From positions 1 to 6,664 of the forward strand of contig JADLHH010000575.1 in the NCBI GenBank assembly GCA_020848855.1: a stretch of DNA of 6,664 bases, in the 5' to 3' direction. The DNA comes from Anaerolineae bacterium. Lineage in GTDB: Bacteria > Chloroflexota > Anaerolineae > Aggregatilineales > Phototrophicaceae. The position numbers and the translations under genes are program-made. Positions 1 through 6,022 of this stretch are shown piece by piece; within the stretch, counting starts at the first letter, position 1, and every line of letters starts with the position of its first letter. The notes under the pieces were generated by a model. It saw only the letters and a list, made by a program, of their open reading frames with translations. It ran no database searches and had not been told where the DNA came from.

Positions 1-769
1 AGCCCATATCGGCGATGCCGAGATAGATCAGCGCGTAGCTGGGGTTATAGATGCGATTGCCGCATTCCAGCGGCGTCTCACCTGCCTGGCACTCCGCCTC
101 GATCGCCCAATTCGGGTCGAGCAGATTGGCGGTGGCGAAGCCGGTGCGCGCCGTGTAGTCGTAAGGGCAGAACGATCCGGTTGTATTGAAACGCTCGACC
201 ACCGGGAACAGGTCGCTGTAGGGACCGAGGTCGTAGTGATTGTAGTGGAACGTACACATATAGACCGTTCCGGCAGTGTTGCTCTCGCCGATCTTGATCA
301 GCGCGTTGGGATTGTTGCCGAGCCGCTGCCCGCGCTGCCAGATCGCCCGCGCGTTGTTCAGCGTCGCCGTATCGAGCCACAGCGCCGGGTAGTCGTGGCG
401 CTCGTCGGGGATGACCGGCGCGGCGGGCGCGGAGCCATCGCCGGATGGCGGCGACTGCGACACATCGACGCTGGTCATATCCGGCAGGTTGCGCACGCTG
501 GTCGCCTCGGTGAACTGTAGATACTGGATCGCCATCCAGCCGCGCGCACCGCCATCCGGCGTATGCACCAGCAGCCACGTCTCGTTGGCGTCGCGCCCCT
601 CGACGATCACCGTCGTCTGCGGCGCCAGCTTGGTGATCACCGCGCCGCTCTGGCTCGGCTGGCTGCGCATGTTGAGCGCTACCAGCGTGACCGCCATCAC
701 CTCACCCTGGGCAAAGCTCACACTGCTCAATACGACGATGAACAGTAGCATGAGCGCCTTTTTCAGCAT
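1..769 (-). CDS. Exported SH3 domain-SGNH/GDSL hydrolase-like protein, partial (C-terminus beyond window)
   Basis: Reading leftward from ATG at 769, an uninterrupted frame gives 256 residues and runs off the window. Residues 1-21 form a signal peptide (MLKKALMLLF start, hydrophobic core, cleavage near FAQG). Residues about 25-86 look like a bacterial SH3 domain (ALNMRSQPSQSG, then GWMAIQYLQ), probably binding cell wall or polysaccharide. A Pro/Ser/Asp linker (about 90-125) leads to a domain paralogous to the protein at 2545-3456: both share ARAI, an SGNH block I (GES, 161-163), TGF, a C-x8-C pair (C227/C236) and NPxxALI. Block III reads GIAD (251-254) where SGNH enzymes have GxND, so activity is doubtful. 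Block V lies outside the window. The start is supported by GGAG six bases upstream. Only 10 bp separate it from the stop of the gene at 780-2387, implying one operon. The substrate is unknown. Confidence 0.85.
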   Translation of the reverse strand, partial: MLKKALMLLFIVVLSSVSFAQGEVMAVTLVALNMRSQPSQSGAVITKLAPQTTVIVEGRDANETWLLVHTPDGGARGWMAIQYLQFTEATSVRNLPDMTSVDVSQSPPSGDGSAPAAPVIPDERHDYPALWLDTATLNNARAIWQRGQRLGNNPNALIKIGESNTAGTVYMCTFHYNHYDLGPYSDLFPVVERFNTTGSFCPYDYTARTGFATANLLDPNWAIEAECQAGETPLECGNRIYNPSYALIYLGIADMG

Positions 770-775
770 TTGTCT

Positions 776-779
776 CTCC
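776..779 (-). promoter_or_regulatory. Ribosome-binding site in the 10-bp gap of the SH3 gene pair
   Basis: On the minus strand GGAG follows directly after the upstream gene's TAG stop and sits six bases before ATG at 769. The whole gap between the two genes is essentially this site, which supports co-transcription and fixes the start of the downstream gene. Confidence 0.7.
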
Positions 780-2387
780 CTATCGAAGTTCCGCCGTGTA
801 GTTAAACTGATGCGTGCAGCCGGGGTCACTGTCGTAAACGATGCGCATCGTCCCGACCCACGTCGTCTGGCTGGTGAACGTGACCGTCAGCGACAGATTG
901 GCGTTGTTCAGTTGGTTGCGCCCGCTGAAGCTGAAGCTGTTGTCGCCACTCGGTCGCAGCGTGTACGGCAGCGGCTCCTGCCCCAGCCACGCGATCGTGC
1001 CGTCGGGCTGGGTCGTCACCGCTGCCAGATGATCGCACTGGGCAATCGGCGGGCTGGTGCAAACGCCGCTCAGGTTGTCGGGTCCGGTATGCGCGACCCA
1101 GATCGAGCGCCCTTCCGGTAGCTGGTCGCGGGCGAAGGTGGTCTGTGGTGGCTGCGAAATCTGCTGCTGGGCGGCGGCAGGCGAGACCTGCGGCACGGCG
1201 GTGCAGATTCCGGCGGTCTGCACATCGCTCTGCGCGACCCAGTCCGTGCCCACGCGCCAGAACGCCTCGCCGTCAACCGTCGTCTGTCCGGTCACAACCA
1301 TGCCATAGTCACCGCTCAGTTCGCCGGACGCCTCTCCACCGGGTGTGCGCGACAGCGTGGCGGTTCCGTCGGTCAGCCCGGCGATGCACGCCTGCGACGC
1401 TTCCGGCAGCAGGTCGAGCGGCGTGCTAAGCGCCGCAGTGAACGAGAAGCCATCGACTCCGTTGATGGCGTCGTCGGTGACGTTCACCTGCGCGCCCGCG
1501 TTCACTTCGACTGCTTCGCCATGTGCGGCGATCACGGTGCTGCCGCCCAAGACCTGTATGCTCAACGGCTCGCCCGCCGGAGCGCGCAGCAGCAGCGCCG
1601 CCGTCGAGACCGTCAGCAGCGCACCGTTGACTTCAAGATTGACCGGAACGCTGTTCCCCGCCTGTACCAGCAAGCCGCCGCAGGCTGCGCCGTTTTCGAG
1701 CGTGATGCTCTGCATGTGGCGGGTCGCCGGGCTGTCCAGCACAAAAAGCGCGCTCGCATCGCCCTCGGTGACCGTCACCAACTGCGCGAACACCCACGCC
1801 GCGCCCTTGTCGGTCTGGACACGCAGCCAGTCACCGGCGGCGCTGCGCCCGTCGGCGGTCAGTTCCTCGCTCCAGCGCATGGTCGTGACGACTTCGGCGT
1901 CGGTGTCAGGCGTGGCTCGCAGGTTGAGGATGTTGGCAGGACCGTTCCTGACCGTCGCCGTCGGGAATGGTTCGGGCAGGTCAGTCACGGCGTTGGTGAT
2001 ACTGGCGTCGCCGTACAGCACAAGCTGCACCGGCTCGGCGTCGTCGGGCAAATCCGCCTGCATCGAAACCAGCGCCAGCGACCCGGCGCTGCTCGCGAGG
2101 CGGTCGACCTCAGCCAGATCGACGGCAGCGCCCGCGACGATCAAGCCGCCGTTCGGCTCCGCCTGCACGTCGCCCACACCGAGGCACACCTGCCCGGCGG
2201 ACATGCCCGCGCAGGCATCGCGCGCCGCCGTCACCGCGTCCAGGGCGATACACGCGCTGTCATTCTGAAGTAAGTTGTCGAGCGAATGAGTTTTCGGCGC
2301 GGCGCAGATATTGGTATCGCCCTCCGCCGCCGCGCCGCTGACCATCAGAGCAAACAGCAGCACGACCGATAAAACGCGCACAATCAT
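780..2387 (-). CDS. Exported multi-domain protein with SH3-like modules
   Basis: Encodes 535 residues with an N-terminal signal peptide (MIVRVLSVVLLFALMVSGAAA). Residues about 26-140 form a Cys-containing domain (AARDACAG, QVCLG, VQLVLYGDASITNAV) that I remember preceding SH3 domains in Chloroflexota secreted proteins. Residues about 145-205 form an SH3-like domain (NILNLRATPDTDAEVV, then GDWLRV, GAAWVFAQLV). Residues about 235-305 are beta-rich and FecR-like in pattern (GLLVQAG to GAQVNV). A second degenerate SH3-like module is at about 340-390 (TATLSRTPGG, FWRVGTDWVAQSDV). A Gln/Pro linker (400-415) precedes a C-terminal beta-rich domain (430-535). A longer reading from 2534 exists, but the start at 2387 is preferred because it begins the signal peptide and has GAGG seven bases upstream. 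It is probably envelope-associated and ligand-binding; no enzyme motif is seen. It heads an operon with the gene at 1-769. Confidence 0.85.
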   Translation of the reverse strand: MIVRVLSVVLLFALMVSGAAAEGDTNICAAPKTHSLDNLLQNDSACIALDAVTAARDACAGMSAGQVCLGVGDVQAEPNGGLIVAGAAVDLAEVDRLASSAGSLALVSMQADLPDDAEPVQLVLYGDASITNAVTDLPEPFPTATVRNGPANILNLRATPDTDAEVVTTMRWSEELTADGRSAAGDWLRVQTDKGAAWVFAQLVTVTEGDASALFVLDSPATRHMQSITLENGAACGGLLVQAGNSVPVNLEVNGALLTVSTAALLLRAPAGEPLSIQVLGGSTVIAAHGEAVEVNAGAQVNVTDDAINGVDGFSFTAALSTPLDLLPEASQACIAGLTDGTATLSRTPGGEASGELSGDYGMVVTGQTTVDGEAFWRVGTDWVAQSDVQTAGICTAVPQVSPAAAQQQISQPPQTTFARDQLPEGRSIWVAHTGPDNLSGVCTSPPIAQCDHLAAVTTQPDGTIAWLGQEPLPYTLRPSGDNSFSFSGRNQLNNANLSLTVTFTSQTTWVGTMRIVYDSDPGCTHQFNYTAELR

Positions 2388-2419
2388 CCAATAACCTCGT
2401 TTTTCACCTGAACGCCGCC

Positions 2420-2425
2420 ATTGTA
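2420..2425 (-). promoter_or_regulatory. Possible -10 box for the SH3 operon
   Basis: TACAAT on the minus strand differs from the sigma70 -10 consensus at one base and would place transcription start about 25 bases before the ATG at 2387. No good -35 hexamer is visible at 16-18 bases, so this is a weak call. It lies in the 157-bp divergent region between the two envelope transcription units (2388-2544), which otherwise shows no gene. Confidence 0.3.
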
Positions 2426-2544
2426 CCGAATTTTCGCGGAATTGCGCACCCTCGCGCCGCTCAATACTCATCAAATCCTGTTTTGCAGGAACGGGCTTTG
2501 CGGGTAAGATTCGCGCCGGAGACGTTGAGAACAAGGCTTATTTG

Positions 2545-3456
2545 ATGCGCTACCGGATATTGTTCAGTGTACTCTGTCTACTGCTGCTGTTACCCACCGC
2601 TATCCATGCGCAGGACGATTTCGATCCTGCCGCCGTCGCTGAAATCAGCCTCGACGACATCCCGGTGCTGCCCGAAATCACCGAGACGGCGCGCGCCATC
2701 TACGAGCGCGGGCACGAAGCCGGGCGCATCCCGCACACCCTGTCAAAAGTCGGCGACTGCATGACCGCTTCGCCCAATTTCCTCGCACCATTCAGCGAAG
2801 CGGGCGATTATGACCTGGGCGATTATGGCGATCTTCAGGAAGTCATCGACTTCTTCACCGTCGTCCAGATTCGTGACGACTACAACGCCTTCTCCAACCC
2901 CGGTCTGGCGACCACCACCGGCTTCACCACCGCCAGCGTACAGGACTCGATCTGGGCAGACCCGGCGGTGTGCGACCCCAACGAAAGCCCGCTCACCTGC
3001 GAATACCGCGTGTCCAACCCGGCGTTCGCGCTGATCATGTTCGGCACGAACGACACGACCTTTTTCGAGGCGGATTCGTTCAACCGCTACCTGCGCCAGA
3101 TCATCGACCAGACGATTGACGCCGACATCGTGCCGATCCTGTACACCTTCCCGGTGCGCCCGGAATTCCCGGAAAAGTCGGTGCTGTTCAATCAGATCAT
3201 CGTCCAGATCGCCCGCGACTACGACCTGCCGCTGATCAATCTGTACCGCGCGCTCGAAGACCTGCCGGATCAGGGCATCAATCTGGATGACCCGATCCAC
3301 CTGTCGTCACCCATCGACGACAACGCCGGGAACTTCACGCCCGAAAACCTTGAGCGCGGCTACACGCTGCGCAATCTGGTCACGCTGCAAGCGCTCGACG
3401 TGATCCTGACGCAGTTACTGGAGCCGCAGCTCGCGCCAGAAGTCTCCACTGTCTAG
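2545..3456 (+). CDS. Exported SGNH/GDSL hydrolase-like protein with Cys at the nucleophile position
   Basis: 303 residues with a signal peptide (MRYRILFSVLCLLLLLP, cleavage near HAQDD). SGNH blocks can be followed in order: block I VGDC (69-72), block II Gly126 in TTGFT, block III GTND (167-170), block V DPIH (249-252). In SGNH esterases, lipases and acetylhydrolases the block I residue after GD is the nucleophilic Ser; here it is Cys72 (codon tgc). A C-x8-C pair (C143/C152) is conserved in the paralogous domain at 1-769 and could be a disulfide. The ATG at 2545 is preferred over an in-frame TTG three bases earlier; AAGG lies eight bases upstream. It diverges from the SH3 operon, and the paralogy suggests a shared envelope or polysaccharide role. 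The family call is fairly sure; the substrate, and whether it is active, are unknown. Confidence 0.85.
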   Translation: MRYRILFSVLCLLLLLPTAIHAQDDFDPAAVAEISLDDIPVLPEITETARAIYERGHEAGRIPHTLSKVGDCMTASPNFLAPFSEAGDYDLGDYGDLQEVIDFFTVVQIRDDYNAFSNPGLATTTGFTTASVQDSIWADPAVCDPNESPLTCEYRVSNPAFALIMFGTNDTTFFEADSFNRYLRQIIDQTIDADIVPILYTFPVRPEFPEKSVLFNQIIVQIARDYDLPLINLYRALEDLPDQGINLDDPIHLSSPIDDNAGNFTPENLERGYTLRNLVTLQALDVILTQLLEPQLAPEVSTV

Positions 3457-3463
3457 CGACAAA

Positions 3464-3489
3464 AGAGGCGACTCATGTGGGTCGCCTCT
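3464..3489. terminator. Hairpin terminator between convergent genes
   Basis: An 11-bp stem (AGAGGCGACTC paired with GGGTCGCCTCT, one G-T wobble) closes an ATGT loop. It starts eight bases after the stop of the SGNH-like gene. Read on the minus strand it is followed by TTTT, so it fits best as an intrinsic terminator for the lipoprotein gene reading leftward. It may also stop rightward transcription, where no T tract follows. Confidence 0.65.
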
Positions 3490-3513
3490 GCCAGATGTCA
3501 AGAGCATTTTAAC

Positions 3514-3537
3514 CGCCAAGACGCCAAGAACGCCAAG
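3514..3537. repeat. Three CGCCAAG repeats
   Basis: CGCCAAG occurs at 3514-3520, 3522-3528 and 3531-3537, with period 8 then 9. The cluster sits just past the 3' end of the lipoprotein gene and is noncoding. It resembles short degenerate repeat clusters I remember from intergenic regions of several phyla; their function is unknown. Confidence 0.7.
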
Positions 3538-3540
3538 TGC

Positions 3541-3972
3541 TTACTGCGCTTCGCCGCACATCTTCCACTCGCCGTCCTCCTGCGCCATGCGGTACGTGCC
3601 GAGCGCCCACTCGCGGTTCTCGCCGTTGTAGGTGGTGACGATTTTGCCGTCGCAGGTGACGAGCGTGAAATCGCCGTCGGTGCCGCTCTGCCGGCAGGTC
3701 ACGTCTTCGAGCCTGGCGTTCATCGACCGGAACGAATCTGCCTGCGCGACCGCCTGCCCTTCCCACGCCGCGCACGACAAGCCGCGAATCGCGTCGGCGT
3801 CGGCAGTGGCACGCGCTTCCAGGTACTTGACCATTGCCGCGCCGGGGTCGCCCGACTGCGAACAGCCCGCGAGGGCAATCAGGAACAGCGTCATCAACCA
3901 CACAATCCGTGTAGGGGCGCACAGCCGTGCGCCCCTACGGATAATCATTTTACAGATACGTTTCAATCTCAT
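3541..3972 (-). CDS. Small Cys-rich lipoprotein of unknown function
   Basis: 143 residues from ATG at 3972. A lipobox (LIALAGC, Cys37) follows a hydrophobic stretch, so the mature protein should be a lipid-anchored protein of about 107 residues. It has four further Cys (67, 93, 107, 139), likely two disulfides, and Trp/Tyr-rich C-terminal motifs (IVTTYNGENREWALGTYRM, EDGEWKMCGE). The helix-then-sheet pattern suggests an NTF2-like fold, by inference only. The start has GAGG six bases upstream and overlaps the last 23 bases of the dehydrogenase gene, so the two may be coupled. Alternatives are ATG 3948, GTG 3903 and ATG 3894, none with a clear ribosome site. Residues 12-21 are encoded by a palindromic repeat that lengthens the region before the hydrophobic core. 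I do not recognise a specific function. Confidence 0.75.
   Translation of the reverse strand: MRLKRICKMIIRRGARLCAPTRIVWLMTLFLIALAGCSQSGDPGAAMVKYLEARATADADAIRGLSCAAWEGQAVAQADSFRSMNARLEDVTCRQSGTDGDFTLVTCDGKIVTTYNGENREWALGTYRMAQEDGEWKMCGEAQ
3905..3942. repeat. Palindromic repeat, copy 1 (inside a coding region)
   Basis: GTAGGGGCGCAC and its exact reverse complement flank an AGCC loop (3911-3938). Outer ATCCGT/ACGGAT arms extend the stem to 16 bp with a two-base bulge. It lies within the lipoprotein reading frame and just downstream of the dehydrogenase stop codon on the minus strand. It shares loop start, stem base and the right flank CGCCCCTACGGAT with the copy at 5512-5533. No T tract follows on either strand, so it is not a standard terminator. 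Confidence 0.85.
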
Positions 3973-4921
3973 CCGTGACCTCGTCGGCGATCCAGCGCGC
4001 CGTCTCCATCGTACTGCCGGAATGCGGCGTATTATACGTCACGTCACGGATTTTCTCCGCCGCCTCGCGGTAACCCAGGTGATCGAGCATCATCCCGGCG
4101 CTCAGAATCGCGGCGCGCGGGTCGGCGATGCCCTTCCCGGCGATATCTGGCGCGCTGCCGTGAACCGGCTCAAACACGGCGGTGCGCCCCGCCCCCACGT
4201 TCGCCGACGCCGCCAAGCCCAAGCCGCCGGTCAGCCCCGCCGCCAGGTCGCTCAGAATGTCGCCAAACAGGTTGGTCGTCACCAGCACGTCGAAGCGCGC
4301 GGCATCCTGCGCCAGTTGCAGCGCCGCCGTATCGACCAGCAGTTCGTCCACCTCCAGATCGGGGAATTCCGTTACCACCTCGAACGCGACTCGCCGGAAC
4401 AAACCGCACGTCTCCTTCAGCACGTTCGCCTTGTGGACGATGGTCAGCCTGCGCCGCCGCGCCATCGCCTGCTGGCAAGCCGCCCGCACGATGCGCTCGG
4501 ACGCTTTCGCCGTGATCACGCGCTCCAGAATGGCGGTCGCACCGTCGTCCTCGACGCGCTCGCGCCCGCTGTACATGCCCTCGGTGTTCTCGCGCACCAC
4601 CAGCAGGTCGATTTTGCCGCCGAACGCCGGGCGCAGGTTAGCGAACAGGTCGAAGTGGCGGCGAAGCATCAGGATCGGGCTGCGATACCCAGCGACTTTG
4701 GTCATGGGCGACTGGGTCGCGCCGAACAGCACGGCATCGCTGTCGGCGCACTGCGCCAGCGTCTCCGGCGGCAGCGCGTCGCCCACCCGCTCGAACGTGC
4801 CAAAGCCGGCGTCCGCCATCTGGATGGTGATCGGCAGCTTCAACGCTTCGATCACGACCCGCGCTGCCGGGATGACTTCCTGCCCGATGCCGTCGCCGTT
4901 GATCAGCGTGATGGTTTGCAT
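3950..4921 (-). CDS. NAD-type isopropylmalate/homoisocitrate dehydrogenase family enzyme
   Basis: 323 residues from ATG at 4921; all positions here use that numbering. This beta-decarboxylating dehydrogenase oxidises and decarboxylates a 2-(R)-hydroxy-3-carboxy acid to a 2-oxoacid. Seen in order: nucleotide-side NGDGIG (8-13), substrate-loop TKVAGYRSPILMLRR (74-88), ANLRP (94-98), VVREN (108-112), Tyr117 and Lys164 (HKAN) as catalytic residues, Mg-binding Asp197, Asp221 and Asp225 (FGDILSD), and HGSAPDIAGKG (254-264), whose Asp is typical of NAD-using members. The GYRSPI-LRR loop looks closer to Thermus and archaeal homoisocitrate or dual-function enzymes than to ordinary LeuB, so leucine and AAA-lysine roles are both open. 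The C-terminus is compact (TPHSGST). A TTG start at 4930 is possible, but ATG gives the family's usual N-terminus. It belongs with the dehydratase genes at 5540-6664 although a reversed gene intervenes. Confidence 0.9.
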   Translation of the reverse strand: MQTITLINGDGIGQEVIPAARVVIEALKLPITIQMADAGFGTFERVGDALPPETLAQCADSDAVLFGATQSPMTKVAGYRSPILMLRRHFDLFANLRPAFGGKIDLLVVRENTEGMYSGRERVEDDGATAILERVITAKASERIVRAACQQAMARRRRLTIVHKANVLKETCGLFRRVAFEVVTEFPDLEVDELLVDTAALQLAQDAARFDVLVTTNLFGDILSDLAAGLTGGLGLAASANVGAGRTAVFEPVHGSAPDIAGKGIADPRAAILSAGMMLDHLGYREAAEKIRDVTYNTPHSGSTMETARWIADEVTDEIETYL

Positions 4922-4960
4922 CTGGGTCAATTTCTCCCCCTGTTCATAGAAAATTTGTTC

Positions 4961-4989
4961 TTGACTTCGCTATCATTTACGATTATACT
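4961..4989 (+). promoter_or_regulatory. Sigma70-type promoter for the VOC gene
   Basis: TTGACT (4961-4966) is separated by exactly 17 bases from TATACT (4984-4989), each one base from consensus. Transcription would start near 4996, about 30 bases before the ATG at 5026. It lies in an AT-rich gap in otherwise GC-rich sequence. Confidence 0.75.
4982..4987 (-). promoter_or_regulatory. Possible -10 box for the dehydrogenase gene
   Basis: The minus strand reads a perfect TATAAT here, overlapping the plus-strand TATACT by four bases. Transcription would begin some 50 bases before the dehydrogenase ATG. No good -35 hexamer exists at 16-18 bases (TTGTCA occurs only at spacing 20), so support is partial. 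Confidence 0.4.
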
Positions 4990-5015
4990 GTTTCAACTCG
5001 TATTGCGTGACAACC

Positions 5016-5019
5016 GGAG
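5016..5019 (+). promoter_or_regulatory. Ribosome-binding site that decides the VOC gene start
   Basis: GGAG abuts a first ATG at 5020 (no spacing) but lies six bases before the in-frame ATG at 5026. The second is therefore the likely start, giving the family's usual MxKITPFLWFD beginning. Confidence 0.7.
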
Positions 5020-5025
5020 ATGGAA

Positions 5026-5499
5026 ATGCAGAAAATCACGCCGTTTCTGTGGTTCGACAGCCAGGCAGAAGAAGCCGCCAATTTCTACGTTGCCACTTTC
5101 AAGAATTCGCACATCGACAGCGTGAACCGCTACGGGGAAAACTCGCTGGACTCCTCAGTAACGGTGCTGACGGTCAATTTCACGCTCGAAGGGCAGGAGT
5201 TCATGGCGCTCAACGGCGGTCCGATGTTCCAATTCACGCCAGCCATTTCACTCTACGTAGACTGCAAAACGCAGGAAGAAGTCGATCACCTGTGGAACAC
5301 GCTGTCCGCCGTCCCGGAGGCAGAACAGTGCGGCTGGCTGGTGGACAAGTACGGCATCTCGTGGCAGATCGTCCCTTCGATTTTCATAACGCTCATGCAA
5401 GACCCCAACCCTGCCAAGGCTGGCGCGGTCAACCAGGCGATGTTGCAAATGAAGAAGCTCGACATCGCGGCGCTGCAAGCCGCCTACGATCAGGCGTAA
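5026..5499 (+). CDS. VOC-superfamily protein, PhnB/3-demethylubiquinone methyltransferase-like (PF06983 type)
   Basis: 157 residues, a usual length for this family. Typical sequence landmarks are KITPFLWFD (3-11), AEEAANFY (14-21), FTLEGQEFMALNGGP (52-66), AISLYVDC (73-80), CGWLVDKYGISWQIVP (102-117) and the tail MLQMKKLDIAAL (139-150). Members are small cytoplasmic proteins of the glyoxalase/bleomycin-resistance fold. They are often annotated as PhnB or as a 3-demethylubiquinone 3-methyltransferase, but the biochemical role of most is unproven and I do not claim methyltransferase activity. It has its own good promoter at 4961-4989, is transcribed against the flanking dehydratase and dehydrogenase genes, and ends 40 bp from the 3' end of the small-subunit gene. 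It is probably an independent insertion into the biosynthetic cluster. Confidence 0.92.
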   Translation: MQKITPFLWFDSQAEEAANFYVATFKNSHIDSVNRYGENSLDSSVTVLTVNFTLEGQEFMALNGGPMFQFTPAISLYVDCKTQEEVDHLWNTLSAVPEAEQCGWLVDKYGISWQIVPSIFITLMQDPNPAKAGAVNQAMLQMKKLDIAALQAAYDQA

Positions 5500-5511
5500 C
5501 GTCCTTTTTGT

Positions 5512-5533
5512 GGGGCGTTCAGTTGAACGCCCC
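5512..5533. repeat. Palindromic repeat, copy 2 (between convergent gene ends)
   Basis: GGGGCGTTC and GAACGCCCC pair around an AGTT loop, or ten pairs around GT. It sits between the VOC stop (5499) and the stop of the small dehydratase subunit (5540), and the flank CTACGGATTA supplies that stop codon. Its right side matches the copy at 3905-3942. The T run (5505-5509) lies before rather than after the hairpin on the plus strand, so intrinsic termination is weakly supported on either strand. Confidence 0.8.
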
Positions 5534-5539
5534 TACGGA

Positions 5540-6022
5540 TTATGCCCCCTGAAACCGCCTTTGCAGCATCGGCAGCAAGCCGCCCGCGTCGAGGATCGCC
5601 TGAACCGACGGCGACAGTTTCGGCGTGATGAAGCGCTGCCCCGCCGCGATGATGGTATCGCCGTCGATCTCGATCTCGTCGCCGGTTTTCAGCAGCGTCG
5701 CCAAGCTGGGGATCACCACCGGGCGCACGCCCTGATTGATGCAGTTGCGAAAGTACAACCCGCCAAACGACTCGGCGATAATTGTCATTACTCCCGACCA
5801 CTTGACCGCCGTGACCGCCTGTTCGCGGCTGCTGCCGCACCCCCAGTTCAGCCCTGCCACGATCACGTCGCCCGCCTGAACGCCGCCCGCAAACGCCGGA
5901 TCGAGGTCTTCGAGCGCGTGCGCCGCGATCTCGTCCTGCCCCTTGAGCGTATACGTGTACTTGCCGGGAAAGATCACGTCGGTGTTGACATTGTCGCCGT
6001 AAACCCACACTCGATGCTTCAT
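5540..6022 (-). CDS. leuD: 3-isopropylmalate dehydratase-type small subunit (LeuD/HacB family)
   Basis: 160 residues, the length of stand-alone small (swivel-domain) subunits of archaeal-type isopropylmalate isomerase and homoaconitase. Motifs: [12 protein letters not shown] (11-22), [13 protein letters not shown] (57-69), the signature swivel loop, and FRNCINQG (91-98). It pairs with the large subunit to move a hydroxyl by dehydration and rehydration through a cis-alkene intermediate. The loop following the first motif reads YTYT. From memory, methanogen homoaconitases have YLRT there and isopropylmalate isomerases lack the Arg, so this hints at isopropylmalate or similar but is not decisive. 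The ATG overlaps the large-subunit stop (ATGA), indicating translational coupling, and GGGAGAG lies eight bases upstream. The TAA stop is formed by the flank of a palindromic repeat. Confidence 0.92.
   Translation of the reverse strand: MKHRVWVYGDNVNTDVIFPGKYTYTLKGQDEIAAHALEDLDPAFAGGVQAGDVIVAGLNWGCGSSREQAVTAVKWSGVMTIIAESFGGLYFRNCINQGVRPVVIPSLATLLKTGDEIEIDGDTIIAAGQRFITPKLSPSVQAILDAGGLLPMLQRRFQGA

Noticed and set aside
78..578. A 166-codon minus-strand frame at the left edge
   Set aside because: It is a shifted reading of the SH3-SGNH gene, which has the signal peptide, the SH3 domain and the paralogue match in its own frame.
1345..2268. Long plus-strand open frames (up to 307 codons) opposite the large SH3-type gene
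   Set aside because: Ser/Ala/Arg-rich antisense readings with no motif. The minus-strand gene has a signal peptide, a ribosome site and recognisable domains.
2388..2534. N-terminal extension of the SH3-type protein to a start at 2534
   Set aside because: It would bury the signal peptide behind 49 charged residues, and it runs across the divergent upstream region. GAGG before the start at 2387 supports the shorter form.
3514..3537. CRISPR array
   Set aside because: The units are only seven bases long with one- or two-base spacing and no spacers.
3632..5125. A 497-codon open frame on the plus strand
   Set aside because: It lies opposite the dehydrogenase and lipoprotein genes, is Arg/His/Gln-rich in the manner of an antisense GC-rich frame, and shows no family motif.
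5512..5533. Classical intrinsic terminator for the VOC gene
   Set aside because: The T run precedes the hairpin on the plus strand, and on the minus strand an A run follows it. It fits a dispersed palindrome better, although some termination effect is possible.
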